A stretch of 64,000 bases of DNA from Planktotalea frisia (GCF_001890925.1 NZ_MLCB01000201.1:1-64000); one strand, 5' to 3'; positions 16,790-27,716 are shown, counted from the first letter of the stretch. Notes: generated by a model from the sequence alone, not told the origin. Numbers and translations are program-made.

Positions 16790-17602
16790 TTATTGGCCGC
16801 TCTGTTCAAGGCGTCCGCCGTGGCGGATCATTTGCACTGATGTGGCTTTGCCGGTGCGATCATCGCTGACCACGAACAGGCCGGACAAAGTCGCTTCGCC
16901 ATTGGCCGGAGTGAAACGAGATTTGCTCATCCCGGTCACAAAACGGCGCATGGGTTCTTCTTTTTCCATGCCGATCACCGAATTATAATCACCGCACATC
17001 CCCGCATCGCTTTGAAAAGCCGTCCCGCCCGGCAAGATCTGCGCATCGGCGGTAGGAACATGGGTGTGTGTGCCAACAACAATCGTCGCGCGGCCATCGC
17101 AATAGTGACCCATGCCCATTTTCTCAGACGTCGCTTCGCAATGTACATCCACAAGGATCATTTGCGCCAGACCACCCAAAGGATGCGCGCGCAGCACAGC
17201 GTCAACTGCGGAAAACGGATCATCAAAGGCGCGCTTCATAAAGACTTGTCCGAGCACTTGCAGGACAAGTACTTTTTGACCACCGCGCGCTTTGAACAAC
17301 TTATGGCCGCGGCCAGGAGCCGTTTTGGCAAAGTTCAAAGGCCGCAGAATGCGCTGATCTTTTTCGATGTGTTGCATCATATCGCGCTGATCAAAGGCAT
17401 GATCGCCCAACGTGATGCAATCCGCACCCGCTTTGAAAATGTCATTCGCGTGCTCGCCATTGAGGCCCATGCCATTGGAAGCGTTTTCGCCATTCACAAC
17501 AACAAAATCAGCCCGCAAATCATCGCGCAATTTGGGCAAGTGTTCCGTGATAGCACGGCGCCCCGCGCGGCCCATCACATCGCCTAGGAAAAGTGTTCTC
17601 AT
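16790..17602 (-). CDS. YmdB/TIGR00282-family metallophosphoesterase
   Basis: This 270-residue protein starts MRTLFLGDVMGRAGRRAITE and has the dinuclear-metal motifs NGENASNG, GDHAFDQ, VDVHCEATSEK and VVGTHTHVPTADAQILPGG of the YmdB family (2',3'-cyclic-nucleotide phosphodiesterases). The typical GNH motif reads GDH here, as I recall also for other alphaproteobacterial members. ATG 17602 is preferred: the in-frame upstream extension is not conserved-looking. It is the first gene of a three-gene minus-strand operon with the EamA and SLC13 genes. Confidence 0.92.
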   Translation of the reverse strand: MRTLFLGDVMGRAGRRAITEHLPKLRDDLRADFVVVNGENASNGMGLNGEHANDIFKAGADCITLGDHAFDQRDMMQHIEKDQRILRPLNFAKTAPGRGHKLFKARGGQKVLVLQVLGQVFMKRAFDDPFSAVDAVLRAHPLGGLAQMILVDVHCEATSEKMGMGHYCDGRATIVVGTHTHVPTADAQILPGGTAFQSDAGMCGDYNSVIGMEKEEPMRRFVTGMSKSRFTPANGEATLSGLFVVSDDRTGKATSVQMIRHGGRLEQSGQ

Positions 17603-17837
17603 AGGTTTGTCCCTACCATGACATGCTGAACGCGCAAGCACTGCTTGCACTGAAACGCCTAAAGCTAGGATGCAAATGAGGACTTGGACGCCATCGCAAA
17701 CGGAGCCGTTTCTGCTACGTTTCGCGTATTTTCCCTGCATTATTAGTTTCTTAAGATCTTTGCGCAACTGTGAATCGTCTCATTCAGTACACATTTCGTA
17801 GGTATCAGAAGCTTTTGTTAGAGAGTTAGGCTTTGTT

Positions 17838-19496
17838 ATGGCTACGAATACAAACACGACCCCTGCAACACGAGATAATCAAACGATTACTGGCACCGCG
17901 GGCATAGATACGCTGTCTGGTGGGCTCGGGCACGACACCCTGACAGGTGGCGCGAGCAACGATGTTCTTGCAGGTGATGGCCCTGTCGCAGGCGCGTGGC
18001 ACTTTTAAACGTATGATCGTGATTTTACCAGCGCGGCTGGGCAAGCCTTTGACATAGAAACGGCGGGCAGCACACGGACTGCTGCTGGCTATGTTACGGA
18101 CTTCAATGAAGGCGGGTTAACCAACACAATTCGCGGAACTGGTGGTAACCCCGAATATTTTGCGGTGATCTACACGAGCACGATAAATACCAGTGCGGGT
18201 GGCACAGACCGCTTTGCGACCAGCTCTGATGATGGCTCGACGATCCAGATTTTTGATAGCTCTGGTACGGCTTTGAACTTTGCCAACCAGACAGGCGGTA
18301 CGCTTGATTATATGAACAACGGCTTCCACCAAGGCACGACGACGCGCTTTGGTGATGTGACGTTGGACCCAGCCGAGACCTACACGATCCAAATCCGCTA
18401 TTGGGAAAACCGCGGTGGTGACACCCTGTCTGCGACAGTAAGCGGACCTGATACTGGGGGCGTAACATAAAACCTTTTGACTTCGCCAATGCCAGGCCTT
18501 CCGCCAGAGCCAGGGTACTCGGTCACGGGTGTTCCCTTTGGTATTGAAGGTGATGACAGCATTGATGGTGGCGCAGGTGCGGACACGATTGAAGGCAATG
18601 GCGGCAACGACACGCTTATCGGCGGCACTGGCTCGGATAGCCTCACGGGTGGTGATGGCGATGACACTTATGTTTTCAATTCCGGTGACGGCGTTGACAC
18701 GATCACGGATTTCAACGCAGGCAACAGCGGCAGCATCACCGATGGCGATCAGGCCAACAATGATTTCGTTGATCTAAGCGATTTTTATACAAACCTGACC
18801 GAACTGCGTAACGACGTTCTTGATGATGGGGTGCTCAACCAATCGGTTGGAAGTTTTGGCGATAACACCGCGATGGGTGGTAGTCTGGAATTGAGCGGCG
18901 TTGTTGCAAGTGACCTCACTTTCGACAACACCAACGTCGTTTGTTTTGAACGCACCACTTTGATTTCAACCCCGCAAGGGCAACAGATGATTGGTGACCT
19001 TAGTGTGGGAGATGACGTCGTCACGCGCGACAATGGCATTCAAAAAATCCGTTGGATTGGCTCGAAAACCGTTGCGGGCAAAGGACATCTTGCACCTATT
19101 TATATTCGAAAGGGAACGCTTGGGAATGCACGTGACTTGTTGGTGTCTCCGCAACATAGAATGTTGCTGCGGGGGTGGCAGGCAGAGTTGCTTTACGGTG
19201 AAAACGAAGTGCTCGCTGCGGCAAAGATGTTGGTGAACGATCAAACCATACGTCAAATCACGTGCAACGAAATCACATATGTTCACATGCTCTTTGATGA
19301 CCATGAGATCGTTTTGGCCGAAGGCTGCTGGTCTGAAAGTTACTGCCCAAGTAAAGAAAACGTGGATGCTCTTGATCTTTCCGCACGTCTGGAGTTGCTG
19401 GAAATGTTCCCAGAATTAGCGAGCACGTCGATATTTAACAGCGCACGCACCAGCCTGAAAATGCATGAAGCGCAGGTGTTTTCAGGGCTATTTTAA
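17838..19496 (+). pseudogene. RTX/PA14-like/Hint secreted protein gene interrupted by two in-frame TAA codons
   Basis: One reading frame of 552 codons is broken only by TAA at 18006-18008 (codon 57) and TAA at 18468-18470 (codon 211). Segment 1 has RTX-like nonapeptides (TLSGGLGHDTLTGGASNDVL). Segment 2 resembles a PA14-type domain (YDRDFTSAAGQAFDIE, then RFATSSDDGSTIQIFDSSG and YTIQIRYWENRGG). Segment 3 has RTX repeats ([38 protein letters not shown]) and a Hint module from about codon 366 ([46 protein letters not shown]). RTX repeats bind calcium after type I secretion. The frame is otherwise intact, so the stops are recent, are sequence errors, or are read through. The gene converges with the SHMT-like gene, overlapping by 4 bases. 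Confidence 0.85.
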
Positions 19497-20809
19497 AGTG
19501 TCATGTAGTGCAACGTATCAAAGCTTTCGCGCAAGCTGCGCACCTCTGTTGCCATCGTGTCGGGGGCGTTAGAGCGCAACGCCTTGGCGACTAACGCGGC
19601 AAGCTCATCGGTATGTTCGGGCGTAACCCCCCAACGCACCAACTCAGGCGTTCCAATGCGCAATCCGTTCATGTCGCCCGCGACCTCTGCAATGGGGAGG
19701 CCAATGCCACAGGCAAGAAACCCCGCCTTGCGCAGCGCTTTTGACGCAGCCTGACCGCCGCCAAACCCAGCGGCTTCAATCGCGAATTGATGCGATTGCG
19801 TGTGGCCTTGTGTCGTGCTGAACACAGGCAAGCCTTGATCGGCCAGCGCGCTTGCGAGTGCTTGCGCTGTCGCTATCATTTGCGTGCTGTAAGCGGCCCC
19901 ATGATCAATCCAATCGAGCATCGTCATTGCAAGGGCGGCAGACTTTGCGGCATCAAAATTCGCGGTCATGCCCGGAAATGCAATCGCATCAATGCGCTGC
20001 ATGAGTTCTGCGTCGTTGCTCACGATCAAACCGGATGCCGGGCCGCCAAGGCTTTTGTAGGTGCTCATTGTCATTAGATGCGCGCCTTCGGCCAGCGGGT
20101 TCTTCCACGATTTTCCCGCGATGATCCCACATTGATGCGCCGCGTCAAAGAGCACCTTTGCACCGACGTCGTCCGCAATCATGCGAACGTCTGCGACTGG
20201 GTGTTCTTGCAAGTTGAGCGAACTGCCAACTGTGATCAACTTTGGCTTCACCTCGTGTGCGAGCTTGCGCAGCCCATCAATATCAAGGGTGTAGCCGTCT
20301 GCGTTTACAGGGGCAGGGACAGTATTCAAACCGAACAGCCCCGCGCAGCCATCTAGGTGATGGGTCACATGACCACCAATCGACGCAGGCGGCGCGATGA
20401 TCGTGTCACCCGCTTTGCAGGTCGCCATAAAACCGTAGAGATTGGCTATCGCGCCAGAGGGAACGCGTATTTCCGCGTATTTAGCGTCGAAAACCTGCGC
20501 GCAAAGCTCTGCTGCGATGACCTCGATTTCTTCAATCGCCTCTAGGCCCATCTCGTATTTGTCACCCGGATAGCCAAGCGAAGGACGCGCGCCAAGACCG
20601 GAGGCCAGCATCGCTTCTGCACGCGGGTTCATCACATTGGTCGCAGGGTTCAAGTTAAAGCATTCGCGCTCGTGAATGTCGCGGTTTTCATCAATCAACG
20701 CACCGAGCCGTGCGGCGTTTTCAACAGTGCTGCGCGCGATTGTTGCTTTTGAAATTTGCGTCACGCGGTCTTCGCAGAGGGACGGGACCCAAGGGCGGTT
20801 CACTAGCAT
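19493..20809 (-). CDS. Serine hydroxymethyltransferase-like PLP enzyme (glyA paralogue)
   Basis: This 438-residue fold-type I PLP enzyme has the SHMT outline: [20 protein letters not shown], a [10 protein letters not shown] block (SHMT has YaEGYPGkRYYGG), [15 protein letters not shown] (Asp contacting PLP), and the lysine block [20 protein letters not shown] in place of the usual TTTHKTLRGPRGG. The divergence at the Lys site and N-terminus suggests a side branch rather than housekeeping GlyA; substrate unknown. ATG 20809 is chosen because GGAG is 7 bases upstream; an ATG two codons earlier is too close. A LysR gene is divergent, 98 bases away. Confidence 0.82.
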   Translation of the reverse strand: MLVNRPWVPSLCEDRVTQISKATIARSTVENAARLGALIDENRDIHERECFNLNPATNVMNPRAEAMLASGLGARPSLGYPGDKYEMGLEAIEEIEVIAAELCAQVFDAKYAEIRVPSGAIANLYGFMATCKAGDTIIAPPASIGGHVTHHLDGCAGLFGLNTVPAPVNADGYTLDIDGLRKLAHEVKPKLITVGSSLNLQEHPVADVRMIADDVGAKVLFDAAHQCGIIAGKSWKNPLAEGAHLMTMSTYKSLGGPASGLIVSNDAELMQRIDAIAFPGMTANFDAAKSAALAMTMLDWIDHGAAYSTQMIATAQALASALADQGLPVFSTTQGHTQSHQFAIEAAGFGGGQAASKALRKAGFLACGIGLPIAEVAGDMNGLRIGTPELVRWGVTPEHTDELAALVAKALRSNAPDTMATEVRSLRESFDTLHYMTL

Positions 20810-20870
20810 ATTCATTCTCCATAAATCTGTGGGTGAGTTGATCTGACTTGCTCTCTCTGCGCAAATGAGA

Positions 20871-20894
20871 TTTTCTAAAATTAGGCGTAGAAAA
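20871..20894. promoter_or_regulatory. Candidate LysR operator between the SHMT-like gene and lysR
   Basis: The inverted repeat TTTTCTA-N10-TAGAAAA lies in the divergent intergenic region, ending 13 bases before the LysR start. Position and symmetry fit autoregulation and activation of the SHMT-like gene. Confidence 0.45.
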
Positions 20895-20907
20895 ACTAAG
20901 GCTAGTC

Positions 20908-21786
20908 ATGTCCGTTAATCCACCACGCCCGCGCGGGCCTCACTTGAATGCAATGCGCTGCTTCGAGACTGCGGCACGCGTCGGCGGTTTTGCCGCCGCG
21001 GCGGAGGAATTGTCGGTGACGGCTGGCGCTGTTTCGCAGCAGATTAAATCACTAGAGGACTGGATCGGTGCTCCGCTTTTCGAGCGGCGTAGCCAAGGCG
21101 TTGTGCTCACCCCGCTTGGCGACTCCGCGCGTGAGCAGTTTTCCCAAGCCTTCGATGCGCTTGGCACGGCGCTTCATACGCTGCGCATCAATGCGCCCGA
21201 AGCAACGGTCAACATTGCAGCTTTACCGGCGATTGCACAGCTTTGGCTGTCACCGCGTTTGCAACGCGTACGGCAGCAATTCCCCAATCAATCCATTTCA
21301 ATTAACGCGCTGGAGCAAGCCCCGAATTTAAAGCGTGAAATCTGTGACATCAGCCTGTTTTTTGGTCAGCCAACAGGTGCAAAGACAGAGCAAGTGCTTG
21401 GCGCAGACGTGATTTTCCCGGTCTGCGCACCAGCGTTGGCAGCACAGATTGCAAATATTGATGATTTGCAAAGCCTGCCGCGTATCTACGATGCAACATG
21501 GGTTGATGATTGGCGGCTCTGGCTAAAGGCAGCAGGGGCGCAAGAGAGTGCCGTGCAAAGCGAAGCGCGCTTTTCGCTTTACAGCCTCGCGCTACAAGAG
21601 GCGCGCAATGGGGCAGGCGTGATGATCGGTCATGCGAGCCTTGTGGAGCGGGATTTGGCAAGCGGTGCGCTTGTCGCGCCGTTTGACGTCACCGCACACA
21701 CGGGAAAATCGCTTATCTTGCAAACGCTCGCATGGCCAAACGCAGAGACCCGCATGTCCAAGATTATTGAGGCGTTGTTGTCTTAA
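20908..21786 (+). CDS. LysR-family regulator, GcvA-like
   Basis: This 292-residue protein has a GcvA-type N-terminus (LNAMRCFETAARVGGFAAAA, ELSVTAGAVSQQIKSLEDWI, PLFERRSQGVVLTPLGDSAR) and a LysR effector domain from about residue 95 (VNIAALPAIAQLWLSPRLQR). GcvA proteins control glycine cleavage in enterobacteria. Because this one is divergent from an SHMT-like gene, control of an amino-acid or one-carbon step is a reasonable inference. It converges with the next gene and overlaps it by 4 bases. Confidence 0.92.
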   Translation: MSVNPPRPRGPHLNAMRCFETAARVGGFAAAAEELSVTAGAVSQQIKSLEDWIGAPLFERRSQGVVLTPLGDSAREQFSQAFDALGTALHTLRINAPEATVNIAALPAIAQLWLSPRLQRVRQQFPNQSISINALEQAPNLKREICDISLFFGQPTGAKTEQVLGADVIFPVCAPALAAQIANIDDLQSLPRIYDATWVDDWRLWLKAAGAQESAVQSEARFSLYSLALQEARNGAGVMIGHASLVERDLASGALVAPFDVTAHTGKSLILQTLAWPNAETRMSKIIEALLS

Positions 21787-23555
21787 AGCGGCCAGAAAAC
21801 CAGAATTGCGGGGATCGAGACGGCAACGATGATTATTTCTAATGGCAGGCCAATGCGCCAATAGTCGCCAAACTGATAGCCGCCAGGCCCAAGAATGAGT
21901 GTGTTGTTCTTGTGTCCGATCGGGGTCAGGAACGCCGCAGACGCCGCGATCGCAACCGCCATCAGGAACGGATCAGGTGACACGCCCAAAGATTGCGCCA
22001 TTTGAATGCCCACAGGCGCGGCCACGATGGTTGTCGCGGTGTTGTTTAAAACGTCCGATAGCGTCATCGTCACAACCATCAAGACCGTCAGGATCGCCCA
22101 AGCTGGCATCCCTTCGGTCAGGCCAACCAAAGCCCCCGCAATCAATTCGGTTCCACCTGCGTTTTGCAAAGCCGCCCCCAGCGGGATCATCGAGCCAAGC
22201 AAGACCACAACAGGCCATTCGATATGGGTGTAGAGTTCGGACAGTGGAACGATCTTGGCCAGAACATAGGCAACCACCACACATCCAAGGGCGATGGGCA
22301 AGTACACCAGACCGAAACTTGCCACCGCCACAGCGGCGGCGAACATGCCAATCGCCAGCCAGACTTTGCTATCTTGTGTTACCGCAAGACCGCGTTCTGC
22401 CAGAGGCAAGCAGCCAAGCCATTCGGTCACATCAGGACCACGGTCTTTGGGCACCAAAAGCAAGAGAATATCGCCCGTGCGCACTTCAGTTTTGCGCACA
22501 TGATCGCGGATCGCTTTACCTTGGCGTGAAATGCCCATGAGCACGGTGCGTTGACGCCACGCGAGACCAATCGCCTGAGCGGTCTTGCCCGCAAGGCGTG
22601 AGGTTTCCGTCACCACGACTTCGATCACATCAACACCGTCACCTGCTGCGTTCAGTTGCTCTTCGCGCTTTTCATCTGCAAATGCGAGCGAAAGAGCTGC
22701 GCGAAATTCATCCAAGGCATCGGGGGAGGCTTCGAGCACAAGAGTATCACCCGCTTTCAGCTCAGAACTGCGCGCACGGCCATAGCGGCGTTTGCCATCG
22801 CGGATAAGACCGATCAGAGCGACATCCGCCTTTTCGGCGTCTTCTTCGATCTCAGACAAACGCTTGCCGATGATTTTGCTGTCTGCGGGCACGGTCAACT
22901 CGGCGATATAATCAGACATGTCATTGCCTGCGGCACCGTCATCGCCCCGCGTGGGGATCAATCGCCAGCCAATCAAAGCGACGAAAGCAAGACCCGCAAT
23001 CGCGGCGATGCCTCCCACGGGGGCGAAGTCGAACATCTTGAAGGGCTCGCCAAGTTGCTCTTCGCGGATGGCCGCAATGATGATGTTTGGCGGAGTGCCA
23101 ATCAGCGTGACCATGCCACCAAGGATCGTCGCAAAACTCAGCGGCATCAATGACAGCCCCGGCGCGCGACCCGCTTTTCGCGCGGTCTGAATGTCCACAG
23201 GCATCAAGAGCGCTAGGGCCGCTACATTGTTCATAAACGCGGACAAGACACCGCCGATGCCCCCCATCAGCGCGATGTGCCCGCCAAGGTTGCGAGAGCT
23301 GTCCACAAGTGTGCGCGTGATCAAAAAGACCGCGCCAGACCGCACTAGACCCGCAGAGACAACAAGCACCAAAGCAACAACCAAAGTGGCAGGGTGACCA
23401 AAGCCTGCAAAGGCGTCTTTACCCTCGACAACACCAAGCAACACGCCGACCATGAGTGCGGAAAAGGCCACCAAATCGTAACGAAACCGCCCCCAAAGCA
23501 AGAGCGCGAATACGGCACCAAAGAGGGCGAATATGATGATCTGATCTTGGGTCAT
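21783..23555 (-). CDS. SLC13/DASS-family permease with TrkA-C domains (paralogue)
   Basis: This 590-residue protein has the same layout as the product of 14105-15883: membrane helices at about 1-195 and 395-590, with two RCK_C/TrkA-C domains between ([40 protein letters not shown]). Family motifs are [16 protein letters not shown] and [20 protein letters not shown] in the first half and [18 protein letters not shown] in the second. Sequence around the ion sites differs from the first paralogue (NNVA versus SNTP), so a different substrate is possible. It is a single gene between converging and diverging neighbours. Confidence 0.9.
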   Translation of the reverse strand: MTQDQIIIFALFGAVFALLLWGRFRYDLVAFSALMVGVLLGVVEGKDAFAGFGHPATLVVALVLVVSAGLVRSGAVFLITRTLVDSSRNLGGHIALMGGIGGVLSAFMNNVAALALLMPVDIQTARKAGRAPGLSLMPLSFATILGGMVTLIGTPPNIIIAAIREEQLGEPFKMFDFAPVGGIAAIAGLAFVALIGWRLIPTRGDDGAAGNDMSDYIAELTVPADSKIIGKRLSEIEEDAEKADVALIGLIRDGKRRYGRARSSELKAGDTLVLEASPDALDEFRAALSLAFADEKREEQLNAAGDGVDVIEVVVTETSRLAGKTAQAIGLAWRQRTVLMGISRQGKAIRDHVRKTEVRTGDILLLLVPKDRGPDVTEWLGCLPLAERGLAVTQDSKVWLAIGMFAAAVAVASFGLVYLPIALGCVVVAYVLAKIVPLSELYTHIEWPVVVLLGSMIPLGAALQNAGGTELIAGALVGLTEGMPAWAILTVLMVVTMTLSDVLNNTATTIVAAPVGIQMAQSLGVSPDPFLMAVAIAASAAFLTPIGHKNNTLILGPGGYQFGDYWRIGLPLEIIIVAVSIPAILVFWPL

Positions 23556-23678
23556 GTTGGGCCTTTCGAGTTGCGTTTAGCTTCACCTGAAAAGCGCGCG
23601 ACATGCAACCGACTTGCGGCCAAGCCCCGCCCTGACTTATACCACTCGAGATTTAAGAATTCTCATCTGGAGAGAGAC

Positions 23679-24419
23679 ATGGCCGGCCACTCAAAATGGG
23701 CAAATATTCAGCACCGTAAAGGGCGTCAGGACAAGCTGCGCTCGAAACTGTTTTCCAAGTTTTCCAAAGAGATCACCGTTGCCGCAAAGATGGGCGACCC
23801 CGATCCAGAAAAGAACCCGCGTTTGCGCCTTGCGGTAAAGGAAGCGAAATCGCAGTCCATGCCGAAAGACAACATTGATCGCGCGATCAAAAAGGCGATT
23901 GGTGGCGAAGGCGACGACTATGAGGAAATCCGCTATGAGGGCTATGGCCCGAATGGCGTCGCGGTGATCGTTGAGACGATGACAGACAACCGCAATCGCA
24001 CAGCCTCTACGGTGCGGTCTACGTTTACCAAGAATGGCGGCAACTTGGGTGAAACCGGCTCTGTTGGCTTTATGTTCGATCGCAAAGGTCAGATAATGTA
24101 TAGCGTTGAAGCGGGCGATGCGGATACGGTCATGGAAGCTGCGATTGAGGCGGGCGCCGAGGATTGTGAAAGCTCTGAAGAAGGGCACGTCATCATCTGC
24201 GAAGACACAGATTTGAATGAAGTCTCTACCGCTCTGGAAGCGGCGCTGGGCGAAAGCGACAGTGCGAAACTCATCTGGCAGCCCAACATTTCCACAGAGT
24301 TGGATCTGGAAGGAATGACCAAGCTGATGAAGCTCATTGATGCGCTTGAAGACGATGATGATATTCAACGCGTCACAGCAAATTTCGAAGCTTCTGATGA
24401 GGTTATGGAACAACTTTAA
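23679..24419 (+). CDS. yebC: YebC/PmpR-family protein (translation factor/regulator)
   Basis: This 246-residue protein has the universal start [20 protein letters not shown] and the block [20 protein letters not shown]. YebC/TACO1 proteins have been described as transcription regulators and, more recently, as factors that help translate proline-rich or difficult stretches. The start is fixed by this conserved N-terminus and by AGAGAGA upstream; a longer open frame upstream is antisense to the SLC13 gene and is not used. A strong intrinsic terminator follows. Often found beside ruv genes, but not here. Confidence 0.96.
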   Translation: MAGHSKWANIQHRKGRQDKLRSKLFSKFSKEITVAAKMGDPDPEKNPRLRLAVKEAKSQSMPKDNIDRAIKKAIGGEGDDYEEIRYEGYGPNGVAVIVETMTDNRNRTASTVRSTFTKNGGNLGETGSVGFMFDRKGQIMYSVEAGDADTVMEAAIEAGAEDCESSEEGHVIICEDTDLNEVSTALEAALGESDSAKLIWQPNISTELDLEGMTKLMKLIDALEDDDDIQRVTANFEASDEVMEQL

Positions 24420-24441
24420 AGTTTTGCTTGAGAATTAACGA

Positions 24442-24473
24442 ATGGCCTGCGCTTCCCGTGCGGGCCATTTTTT
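24442..24473 (+). terminator. Intrinsic terminator of yebC
   Basis: An 11-bp stem (ATGGCCTGCGC with GTGCGGGCCAT, two G-T pairs) with a five-base loop runs into T6, 22 bases after the yebC stop. Confidence 0.92.
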
Positions 24474-24612
24474 ATTCAAAATAGATAATATATTTCAGAC
24501 TCTTATAACCTATTCCTTACCTATAAGCTGAGCAACCTTCGCTACCTTCTCATTTTGAGACGCAAATACGATATCGCTTGCGAAAAGCGGGCTGTTTTGA
24601 TCATGTCGAACC

Positions 24613-25515
24613 ATGGAAGAACATAAGCAACGCCCATTGCTCGGCGTCATATGGATGGTCGTCGCTGGGCTTTGCTTCGTTGCTGTCACTGCATTGGTCA
24701 AGCTGAACGGTCCACGCATTCCCGCGGGTGAAGCTGCGTTTTTGCGGTATGGATTGGGGCTGTTGTTTTTGCTGCCTTTGTTCAAGATCCTCAGAGCGAC
24801 GACATTCACACCGCGTCTATGGCGTTTGATCGCAGTGCGTGGATTTTTTCACACATTTGGCGTGACGCTTTGGTTCTTTGCAATGACCCAAATCTCCATC
24901 GCGGAAGTCACCGCGATGAATTATCTCACACCGGTTTTTGTAACTATCGCGGCAGCAATCTTCTTGAAGGAACGCTTGGCATTTCGCCGCATCCTTGCGG
25001 TTTGTTTCGCGCTTTTGGGTGCGATGATTATCCTGCGTCCCGGCTTTCGAGAGGTCAGTATCGGTCATCTCGCAATGCTTGCGGTTGCTTGCATGTTCTG
25101 TGTTTCCTATCTCACCGCCAAAATGCTCGCTGATGCGTTGCCTGCATCTGTGGTTGTTTCAATGCTCTCCATTGCGGTCACTGTCGGGCTCGCTCCGCTT
25201 GCATATGCAGTGTGGATACCGCCAACGGCGGGCGAGGTCGGTCTGTTGTTTCTTGTGGCGTGTTTCGCCACCGCGGGGCATTACGCAATGACCCTAGCTT
25301 TCGCCAATGCGCCGCTGACGGTGACGCAACCTGTGACCTTCATTCAGCTGATCTGGGCCGTTTCGCTTGGGTATTTCGCCTTTGGTGAGGGGATAGATCT
25401 TTGGGTGATCTTTGGTGGTTTCGTGATTTTGAGCTCTATTACTTTCATCACGTGGCGCGAGGCGGTGTTGAAACGGGGCGAGATTACACCTGGCACCAAC
25501 GTTCCTAAGGTGTAG
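24613..25515 (+). CDS. EamA/DMT-superfamily transporter
   Basis: This 300-residue protein has ten hydrophobic segments in two EamA repeats: GVIWMVVAGLCFVAVTALVK opens the first, AVACMFCVSYLTAKMLADAL the second. The RhaT-like element TAMNYLTPVFVTIAAAIFLK is typical of the family. It is an inner-membrane exporter or permease of unknown substrate. It lies upstream of the bet operon on the same strand, but a BetI-type operator starts 18 bases after its stop, so it is likely a separate unit. Confidence 0.9.
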   Translation: MEEHKQRPLLGVIWMVVAGLCFVAVTALVKLNGPRIPAGEAAFLRYGLGLLFLLPLFKILRATTFTPRLWRLIAVRGFFHTFGVTLWFFAMTQISIAEVTAMNYLTPVFVTIAAAIFLKERLAFRRILAVCFALLGAMIILRPGFREVSIGHLAMLAVACMFCVSYLTAKMLADALPASVVVSMLSIAVTVGLAPLAYAVWIPPTAGEVGLLFLVACFATAGHYAMTLAFANAPLTVTQPVTFIQLIWAVSLGYFAFGEGIDLWVIFGGFVILSSITFITWREAVLKRGEITPGTNVPKV

Positions 25516-25533
25516 GTCGATTTGTTTTTATTG

Positions 25534-25547
25534 ATTGACCAGTCAAT
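25534..25547. promoter_or_regulatory. BetI operator candidate
   Basis: The dyad ATTGAC-CA-GTCAAT lies 45 bases upstream of betI inside an AT-rich stretch (TTATTGATTGACCAGTCAAT). It resembles the TTGA/TCAA palindromes bound by BetI, a repressor released by choline. Position and symmetry support autorepression of the bet operon. Confidence 0.7.
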
Positions 25548-25591
25548 AAAAAAGAACTTAGCTGTATGCGAGATTTGTTTTGGAGGCCCCA

Positions 25592-26173
25592 ATGCCAAAA
25601 GTTGGTATGGAACCTATTCGCCGGGCAGCGCTTGTGGAAGCTACGATTCACGAGATTGGCGCGCAAGGCACGCTGGATGTGACTGTCGGTGCAATCGCCA
25701 AGCGGGCAGGAATGTCGAGCGCTTTGGCGCACCACTATTTCGGCGGCAAGGAGCAGATTTTTCTAGCGGCGATGCGACATACTCTACGTTTGTATGGCAC
25801 CGAAGTGAACACAGCTTTGAGGGCGGCCAATACCCCTGCACAGCGCGCAGAGGCAATTGTGAAGGCGTCTTTCGCGAATTCGAATTTTCGCCCTGAGGTG
25901 ATCGCGGCTTGGCTCAATTTCTACGTGCTTGCGCAGACTGTGCCTGATGCAAAGCGTTTACTGACAATCTATCAAGCGCGGTTGCGCTCGAACCTCGTGC
26001 ACGCGTTGCGTCCGCTGTTACGAGCACGCGCAGACGAAGTGGCTTCGCGCACTGCTGCATTGATCGACGGCGTTTATTTGCACCAAAGCCTTGTGAAGTC
26101 GAAGGCGCAGCACTCGCAAGCCGCGGAAGACGTGCTCGCATATCTCGACTTTGAACTAAAGGAGACGATGTGA
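25592..26173 (+). CDS. betI: Choline-responsive TetR-family repressor BetI
   Basis: This 193-residue protein starts MPKVGMEPIRRAALVEATIH. The TetR HTH follows (GAIAKRAGMSSALAHHYFGG KEQ region) and then the BetI-specific core (FRPEVIAAWLNFYVLAQTVP and ALIDGVYLHQSL near the end). BetI represses choline-to-betaine genes until choline is present. A GGAGG lies 7 bases before ATG 25592. Its stop overlaps the start of betC, which indicates one operon betI-betC-betB-betA. The operator candidate is at 25534-25547. Confidence 0.97.
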   Translation: MPKVGMEPIRRAALVEATIHEIGAQGTLDVTVGAIAKRAGMSSALAHHYFGGKEQIFLAAMRHTLRLYGTEVNTALRAANTPAQRAEAIVKASFANSNFRPEVIAAWLNFYVLAQTVPDAKRLLTIYQARLRSNLVHALRPLLRARADEVASRTAALIDGVYLHQSLVKSKAQHSQAAEDVLAYLDFELKETM

Positions 26174-27681
26174 TGACCAAGCCGAACATATTGATTTTCA
26201 TGGTCGATCAACTCAATGGCACTTTCTTTCCTGATGGTCCTGCGGATTGGCTTCATGCACCCAACATCAAGAAGCTCGCAGCGCGCTCCACAAGGTTCAA
26301 AAACGCCTACACCGCAAGCCCGCTTTGCGCGCCGGGGCGTGCAAGCTACATGTCCGGCCAATTGCCAAGCGCCACCGGCGTTTATGACAATGCCGCAGAG
26401 TTTCCGTCCTCGATCCCCACATATGCGCATCACCTAAGACGTGCGGGCTATCAAACCTGCCTGAGCGGCAAGATGCATTTTGTCGGGCCGGATCAGTTGC
26501 ATGGGTTTGAAGAACGCATGACAACGGATATTTACCCACCGGATTTCGGCTGGACCCCTGATTATCGCAAACCGGGCGAGCGGATCGAGTGGTGGTATCA
26601 CAACATGGGGTCGGTCACAGGCTCTGGCGTGGCCGAAATCACCAACCAGATGGAATACGACGACGAGGTTGCCTATCATGCGACGCGTAAGATTTACGAC
26701 TATGCGCGCGGCAAGGATGATCGGCCCTGGTGCATGACCGTGAGCTTCACGCATCCCCATGACCCTTATGTGGCGCGCCGCAAATATTGGGATCTTTACG
26801 AGGATTGCGAGCATCTCATGCCAGAGGTCGGCCCGATCCCTTACGCCGAGCACGATGCCCATTCCCAGCGTATTCTCGATGCAAATGATCGCGACAACTA
26901 CAACATCTCCGATGAGGATATTCGCCGTTCTCGTCGTGCCTATTTCGCCAATATCTCCTATTTGGACGATAAGGTTGGTGAGGTCATGGAGGCACTGGAA
27001 ACGACGCGCCAAGAGGCGATCATCATGTTCGTGGCAGATCATGGCGACATGCTCGGTGAGCGGGGCCTATGGTTCAAAATGTCCTTCTATGAAGGGTCTG
27101 CGCGTGTGCCGTTTATGATCTGCGCGCCGGATATGGAACCGGGGCTGATCGAAACGCCCGTCAGCAATATTGATGTTTGTCCGACGCTTTGCGATCTCGC
27201 AGGTGTGGATATGGAAGAAATTATGCCGTGGACGACGGGCATGAGTTTGAAACCGATGGGTCAGGGCGTCGAGCGCACAGAACCTGTCGCGATGGAATAT
27301 GCCGCAGAGGCGAGCTACGCGCCGCTTGTCTGTTTGCGCTATGGCAAGTGGAAATATACCCGCTGCGTGCTGGATCCTGATCAACTCTTTGATCTAGAGG
27401 CAGACCCGCATGAGTGCAGAAATCTTGCGCAAGTGGCCGAACATCAAGGCACGCTGCAAACCCTCAAGGCCAAGTCTGAAAAGCGCTGGGATTTAGAGCG
27501 CTTTGATGCGGACGTCCGTCAATCGCAAGCGCGTCGCTGGGTTGTATACGAAGCTTTGCGCAACGGAGATTATTTCCCATGGGACTATCAACCGCTGCAA
27601 AAAGCGTCCGAGCGCTACATGCGAAACCACATGGATCTAAACGTTCTTGAGGAAAGCCAGCGCTTCCCGAGAGGCGAATAG
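26173..27681 (+). CDS. betC: Choline-sulfatase BetC
   Basis: This 502-residue type I sulfatase starts [20 protein letters not shown] (metal Asp). Cys52 sits in the C-x-P-x-R signature ([20 protein letters not shown]) and would be converted to formylglycine. Further metal-site residues are in SFTHPHDPY and [20 protein letters not shown]. The C-terminal tail ([20 protein letters not shown]) is typical of choline-sulfatase. It releases choline and sulfate from choline-O-sulfate. ATG 26173 overlaps the betI stop, with AGGAG upstream. A formylglycine-generating enzyme is not in this window. Confidence 0.97.
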   Translation: MTKPNILIFMVDQLNGTFFPDGPADWLHAPNIKKLAARSTRFKNAYTASPLCAPGRASYMSGQLPSATGVYDNAAEFPSSIPTYAHHLRRAGYQTCLSGKMHFVGPDQLHGFEERMTTDIYPPDFGWTPDYRKPGERIEWWYHNMGSVTGSGVAEITNQMEYDDEVAYHATRKIYDYARGKDDRPWCMTVSFTHPHDPYVARRKYWDLYEDCEHLMPEVGPIPYAEHDAHSQRILDANDRDNYNISDEDIRRSRRAYFANISYLDDKVGEVMEALETTRQEAIIMFVADHGDMLGERGLWFKMSFYEGSARVPFMICAPDMEPGLIETPVSNIDVCPTLCDLAGVDMEEIMPWTTGMSLKPMGQGVERTEPVAMEYAAEASYAPLVCLRYGKWKYTRCVLDPDQLFDLEADPHECRNLAQVAEHQGTLQTLKAKSEKRWDLERFDADVRQSQARRWVVYEALRNGDYFPWDYQPLQKASERYMRNHMDLNVLEESQRFPRGE

Positions 27682-27686
27682 CGTCG

Positions 27687-27716
27687 TCATCTTTCTAAAT
27701 AAACTTCTGCCGGAGG
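27687..27716. repeat. Dispersed intergenic motif, copy 2
   Basis: TCATCTTTCTAAATAAACTT then CTGCCGGAGG lies between betC and betB. Its final GGAGG sits 5 bases before the betB ATG and so also serves as the betB ribosome-binding site. Compare 14058-14090 and 53814-53841. Confidence 0.7.
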
